A stretch of 8,449 bases of DNA from assembly GCA_937944075.1 (NCBI GenBank), contig CALDZZ010000126.1, positions 1-8,449 of the forward strand, in the 5' to 3' direction. The notes beneath the pieces are model-generated. The model did not search any database, was not told the DNA's origin, and saw nothing but the letters and a program-made list of their open reading frames with translations. Positions 5,889 through 8,449 of this stretch are shown here, piece after piece (the stretch's first letter is position 1; each line of letters opens with the position of its first letter). The position numbers were made by a program, and so were the translations under genes. This DNA comes from an uncultured Rhizobiaceae group bacterium. GTDB taxonomy: Bacteria > Pseudomonadota > Alphaproteobacteria > Rhizobiales > Rhizobiaceae.

Positions 5889-6200
5889 GTGCAAAACAGA
5901 GGCAAGTCGAAGGAAGTCAAACGGCAACTGAGGAAACTCGTGCCAAATATAACCATGGACGAATTTCTTGCGATCGAGGAAATAGCAGACGCAGGCCATT
6001 TGCGCCACTTGCCACCTTCAATCAGAGCCTGGCAAGCTATCACAACACGTGCAAGACATGCCCATACGGACTATGATGACTTGTTGCAAGATGGATACGA
6101 CAAGGATGCTGCCCGTCATTTCGTTCTGGCTGATATCAACGAAAAGCTTGCCGAATGGGGTTGCACACAAATGCTTAGTGAAGAAGACGACACAACCTGA
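5889..6200 (+). CDS. DUF2293 domain-containing protein
   Basis: This small, charged protein of about 103 residues belongs to DUF2293, a family of unknown function common in Rhizobiales-type alphaproteobacteria. The defining motif is the C-terminal RHAHTDYDDLLQDGYDKDAA, which runs on into RHFVLADINEKLAEWG. The N-terminus is basic (RGKSKEVKRQLRKL). Conserved His, Asp and Tyr residues could suggest nucleic-acid or metal binding, but no function is established. GTG at 5889 is chosen as the start because AAGAG lies 6 bases upstream. A TTG at 5859 in the same frame would add ten residues but has no ribosome binding site. The gene is divergent from the DUF3095 gene with about 80 bases between starts, so the two promoters must overlap or abut. 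Its stop lies 12 bases from that of the convergent MOSC gene. Confidence 0.82.
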   Translation: MQNRGKSKEVKRQLRKLVPNITMDEFLAIEEIADAGHLRHLPPSIRAWQAITTRARHAHTDYDDLLQDGYDKDAARHFVLADINEKLAEWGCTQMLSEEDDTT

Positions 6201-6212
6201 CGCCCTTGCCCA

Positions 6213-6812
6213 TCATGCAGGATCATAAATCCACTGATCCCAAACGCGTGCCGTGAATTCATCACCAACCCTGATTTCACCTTCACATTCCACCCAAGCA
6301 ACGAGACCGCGCTTCATGTGCGCTGCCTCAGTAAACTTAAGGGCAGTATCTGTTCTGGTATGATCTTCAGCACTATCGCCAATATGTTTTGAAATGGACC
6401 CGCCTGCCAAACGGCAAGGCGCATTATAACCGTCAATCCGCAAGGTCGTGCCATTGCCAAACATGATGAGCGTTCGTGCAGGCAAATAGCTGAGATTGGG
6501 TATTCCTTCAAAAACAAGATTGGCGCCAATCCAGCCTGCATCCACTGTATCAAGGTTCATGTTTGAGGCAATCTCTGCGAGTTCCTCTTCACTCAAGATG
6601 GACAATTGGCGTTCGTTTCGCATTTTTGTTCCACGCTTGTACCAAGGCTCCCTGCCCCCTGACTTGCGGGTCAATCCTTCATGGAAGTCTCCTGCAATTC
6701 CGCCAAACGAAAGCGGCAACGAAGTTACCGGCTCGGAAACAAAATTTTTGCCCTTGGCCTGAAGGACTTGTGTAACCTTGCCGCTCAGCTTTTTTGCAGG
6801 TGTAATATTCAT
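6213..6812 (-). CDS. MOSC domain-containing protein
   Basis: The product is about 199 residues from the ATG at 6812; a GTG at 6839 would add nine residues but has no better ribosome binding site. The MOSC (molybdenum cofactor sulfurase C-terminal) beta-barrel fold spans most of the protein: GKVTQVLQAK at the start, GGIAGDFHEG, NERQLSILSEEEL, WIGANLVFEG and TLRIDGYNAPCRLAG, ending with the family-typical EGEIRVGDEF. Cys133 in NAPCRLAG is at the position of the conserved MOSC cysteine, thought to carry sulfur. Stand-alone MOSC proteins such as YiiM and YuaD types act in molybdenum-cofactor-linked reduction of N-hydroxylated compounds or in sulfur transfer. The exact reaction here is unknown. 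No molybdenum enzyme is nearby. It is divergent from the AhpD-like gene with 91 bases between starts, and its stop nearly touches that of DUF2293. Confidence 0.87.
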   Translation of the reverse strand: MNITPAKKLSGKVTQVLQAKGKNFVSEPVTSLPLSFGGIAGDFHEGLTRKSGGREPWYKRGTKMRNERQLSILSEEELAEIASNMNLDTVDAGWIGANLVFEGIPNLSYLPARTLIMFGNGTTLRIDGYNAPCRLAGGSISKHIGDSAEDHTRTDTALKFTEAAHMKRGLVAWVECEGEIRVGDEFTARVWDQWIYDPA

Positions 6813-6903
6813 GTTGGTAGACCTGTTTTTGGATATCACTCATTTTGAACTTGTCGCAGATGGAAAATCAATTCAACATGGGAAACAAATAAAGGAGAGA
6901 CTT

Positions 6904-7476
6904 ATGCCCAGCAAACCAATCGTTGCACTGGATATGCCAAAGAGTGAAGAGGCACTGACCGACAAGCAGCAGAAATACCTTGATATCTGCGATGAAAAAC
7001 TGGGCTTTGTACCGAATGTACTTCAGGCCTATGCCTGGCATTCCACCAAGTTTGACAGCTTCACAGCGTTATACAACGATCTAATGCTGGGCGATTCAGG
7101 TCTTACGAAGCTTGAGCGTGAAATGATTGCAGTCGTGGTTTCATCTGCCAACAATTGTTATTATTGCCTGACGGCCCATGGTGCCGCCGTTCGTCAACTT
7201 TCAGGCGATCCAGTCTTGGGTGAGCAAATGGTGATGAATTACAGAACAGCAGAGCTTGATACGAAAATGCGCGCAGCGCTCGATTTTGCCTACAAGCTAA
7301 CAAAGGAACCTGCAATCATTGACGAGCCGGACCGCCAAACCCTGCGCGATGCAGGCTGGAGCGACAGGGATATCTGGGATATCTCTGCCGTGATTGCCTT
7401 CTTCAACATGTCCAACCGCATGAGTGCAGCAACTGACAAGCAACCCAACGACGAATATCATGCAATGGCGCGCTAA
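6904..7476 (+). CDS. Peroxidase-related AhpD-like alkylhydroperoxidase (carboxymuconolactone decarboxylase fold)
   Basis: This 190-residue protein is all-helical and matches the uncharacterised peroxidase-related enzymes of the AhpD/CMD superfamily. The CxxC centre is Cys85-Tyr-Tyr-Cys88 in NNCYYCLTAHGAA. Glu73 lies 12 residues before Cys85 and His92 lies 4 after Cys88. This is the spacing of the Glu118-Cys130-Cys133-His137 proton relay of Mycobacterium tuberculosis AhpD, so thiol-based hydroperoxide reduction or a related disulfide chemistry is plausible. The family-typical EKLGFVPNVLQAYA lies at residues 31-44 and an alpha-helical C-terminal part contains WSDRDIWDISAVIAFFNMSNR. AGGAG (6893-6897) is 6 bases before the ATG and fixes the start; the frame is open further upstream but that part overlaps the MOSC gene. 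No ahpC lies nearby, so the thiol partner is unknown. Confidence 0.93.
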   Translation: MPSKPIVALDMPKSEEALTDKQQKYLDICDEKLGFVPNVLQAYAWHSTKFDSFTALYNDLMLGDSGLTKLEREMIAVVVSSANNCYYCLTAHGAAVRQLSGDPVLGEQMVMNYRTAELDTKMRAALDFAYKLTKEPAIIDEPDRQTLRDAGWSDRDIWDISAVIAFFNMSNRMSAATDKQPNDEYHAMAR

Positions 7477-7512
7477 ACCAGGAATGCACAAATATGTATT
7501 GTTGACCTTGAA

Positions 7513-8449
7513 TTATTGTTGAGCCTTGAAAGCCTCAATATGAGAGCGAACACTGGCGCGCCTGTCCTTGTTGCCAGGGTGCGATGAAAGCCAGCCGGTT
7601 TCTTCCTTCTGTGGATCAATGTTGACTGACTTCAAGATTTTATCCAAAAGATCGACAAATGCCATCGGATCGCGCCCTGCCCTGATCATCACTTCAACAC
7701 TGTGAATGTCTGATTCCGTTTCAAAGGCACGTGAATAGGCAAAGGTATCCAACAAGGCAGCATTGGCCACTACATCTTCTACAATTTGCCCCGAGTCGCC
7801 GCCAATAACGCCAATCATGAACGCCAAACCCAACGCGCGGTATAATTGGCGCAAGGAATGTTTATGTTCAACGTGGCCAATTTCATGAGCCAGCACACCG
7901 GCAATCTGGTCATCATTGTCGGCAAGTGCCTCAAGCTGGTCTGTCAAGATAATGGTACCACCAGGAAGCGCAATGGCATTGGCTCCCAGTCTGCCACCAT
8001 CCCTGAAATTCAATGTCATGGGTGGATTTGTCTGGCCAGAAATTTCAACAAGCTCTTCAAATATTGCCGTCAGCTCTGCCTGTCGCTCTTCACTCAGTTT
8101 GCTCTCGTTGAACAAAATCCTGTCAACACTGGCGCGTGTACTGCTGTCAATGCTCTCAACAACAGCTGGCGGTGTGACGCTGGCAGCCAAATTTGCCATG
8201 GCGGGAAGTCCATAACGATAGATACCAAAAAGGCAAATAAAAGTGGCAATTGTCGCCAAAGCGACAAACTTCAAAGAACCTTCTGCCCGTGTCATTCGGG
8301 AGAAAAAGGTGTCCCCGCTTTTGAAAAACCGATCGACTGCATCATTGTCCTGACATTCAAAAACGCTGTCTCCGGTAAGATATATCTTCCTTGGAACATT
8401 CCCAAGTCTGTACTCAACCCTGTCTAGCTGAACATGCCGCTTTTTACTT
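7513..8449 (-). CDS. M48-family zinc metallopeptidase, membrane-anchored (N-terminus beyond right edge)
   Basis: The frame is open from the stop at 7513 to the window edge, 311 visible residues. The first ATG inside it, at 8295, has no ribosome binding site, and the 51 upstream codons read as a sensible domain (RLGNVPRKIYLTGDSVFEC, then AVDRFFKSGDTF). This resembles the N-terminal domain seen before the membrane helix in many proteobacterial M48 proteins, so the true start probably lies off the window. Counting from that Met, a membrane helix covers ~8-30 and the peptidase domain should be periplasmic. The zinc motif HEIGH is at 137-141 and the third ligand is probably Glu192 in the ExxxD motif ETESD after YSRAF. 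The substrate-cleft strand GANAIALPGGTIILTDQLE is at ~104-122 and the C-terminal SSHPGNKDRRASV matches the family. A role in envelope protein quality control, as for BepA-like relatives, is inferred. It converges on the AhpD-like gene with 36 bases between stops. Confidence 0.9.
   Translation of the reverse strand, partial: SKKRHVQLDRVEYRLGNVPRKIYLTGDSVFECQDNDAVDRFFKSGDTFFSRMTRAEGSLKFVALATIATFICLFGIYRYGLPAMANLAASVTPPAVVESIDSSTRASVDRILFNESKLSEERQAELTAIFEELVEISGQTNPPMTLNFRDGGRLGANAIALPGGTIILTDQLEALADNDDQIAGVLAHEIGHVEHKHSLRQLYRALGLAFMIGVIGGDSGQIVEDVVANAALLDTFAYSRAFETESDIHSVEVMIRAGRDPMAFVDLLDKILKSVNIDPQKEETGWLSSHPGNKDRRASVRSHIEAFKAQQ

Noticed and set aside
6778..6903. Upstream in-frame extension of the AhpD-like protein
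   Set aside because: It overlaps the MOSC coding region and lacks a ribosome binding site, while the ATG at 6904 has AGGAG at ideal spacing.
7497..7522. Direct repeat TATTGTTGA twice, 17 bases apart, between the AhpD-like and M48 genes
   Set aside because: It is only 9 bases long, AT-rich, and one copy spans the M48 stop codon. It is most likely chance.
1..8449. Mobile elements, CRISPR, toxin-antitoxin or phage-defence system
   Set aside because: I saw no transposase, integrase, cas, toxin or antitoxin motif, no terminal repeats and no spaced repeats. The genes are mostly ordinary single units in divergent or convergent pairs.

Overview
The window looks like a chromosomal housekeeping and accessory stretch from an alphaproteobacterium of moderate to low GC content. 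The evidence is the family make-up: a GTVKFFN-type cold-shock protein, an ArsR-HTH/methyltransferase fusion, DUF2293, DUF3095 and an LldD-type FMN dehydrogenase, a combination typical of this class. The genus cannot be named from the sequence. No transposase, integrase, phage gene, CRISPR array, tRNA or rRNA was seen.

Layout from left to right. A minus-strand gene runs off the left edge and shows only its N-terminus, probably the barrel domain of a HerA-like ATPase. Divergent from it is a complete FMN-dependent L-lactate/alpha-hydroxy-acid dehydrogenase gene (plus). It converges on a cold-shock protein gene (minus), with two hairpins between their stops. A 346-base spacer holds the cold-shock leader, including an inverted repeat, and one orphan hairpin. 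It leads to an EamA/DMT-family exporter gene (plus). The next spacer of 336 bases holds a 29-codon single-pass membrane mini-protein gene with a consensus ribosome binding site, and a hairpin terminator. Then two minus-strand genes follow: an ArsR-type repressor fused to a SAM methyltransferase and, upstream of it, a DUF3095 protein with cyclase-like motifs. Divergent from these is a DUF2293 gene (plus), which converges on a MOSC-domain gene (minus). Divergent again is an AhpD-like peroxidase-related gene (plus), which converges on an M48 metallopeptidase gene (minus). The reading frame of the M48 gene stays open to the right edge, so that gene is partial.

Most neighbours are divergent or convergent single-gene units, so there is no long operon and no single pathway. 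Loose themes are lactate oxidation, stress and redox functions (Csp, AhpD-like, MOSC, M48) and one candidate autoregulated repressor/methyltransferase. I found no clear new multi-gene system. The most notable items are the unlisted 29-aa membrane protein, the palindrome lying over the upstream start codon of the ArsR-methyltransferase gene, and the cyclase-like metal motifs of the DUF3095 protein.
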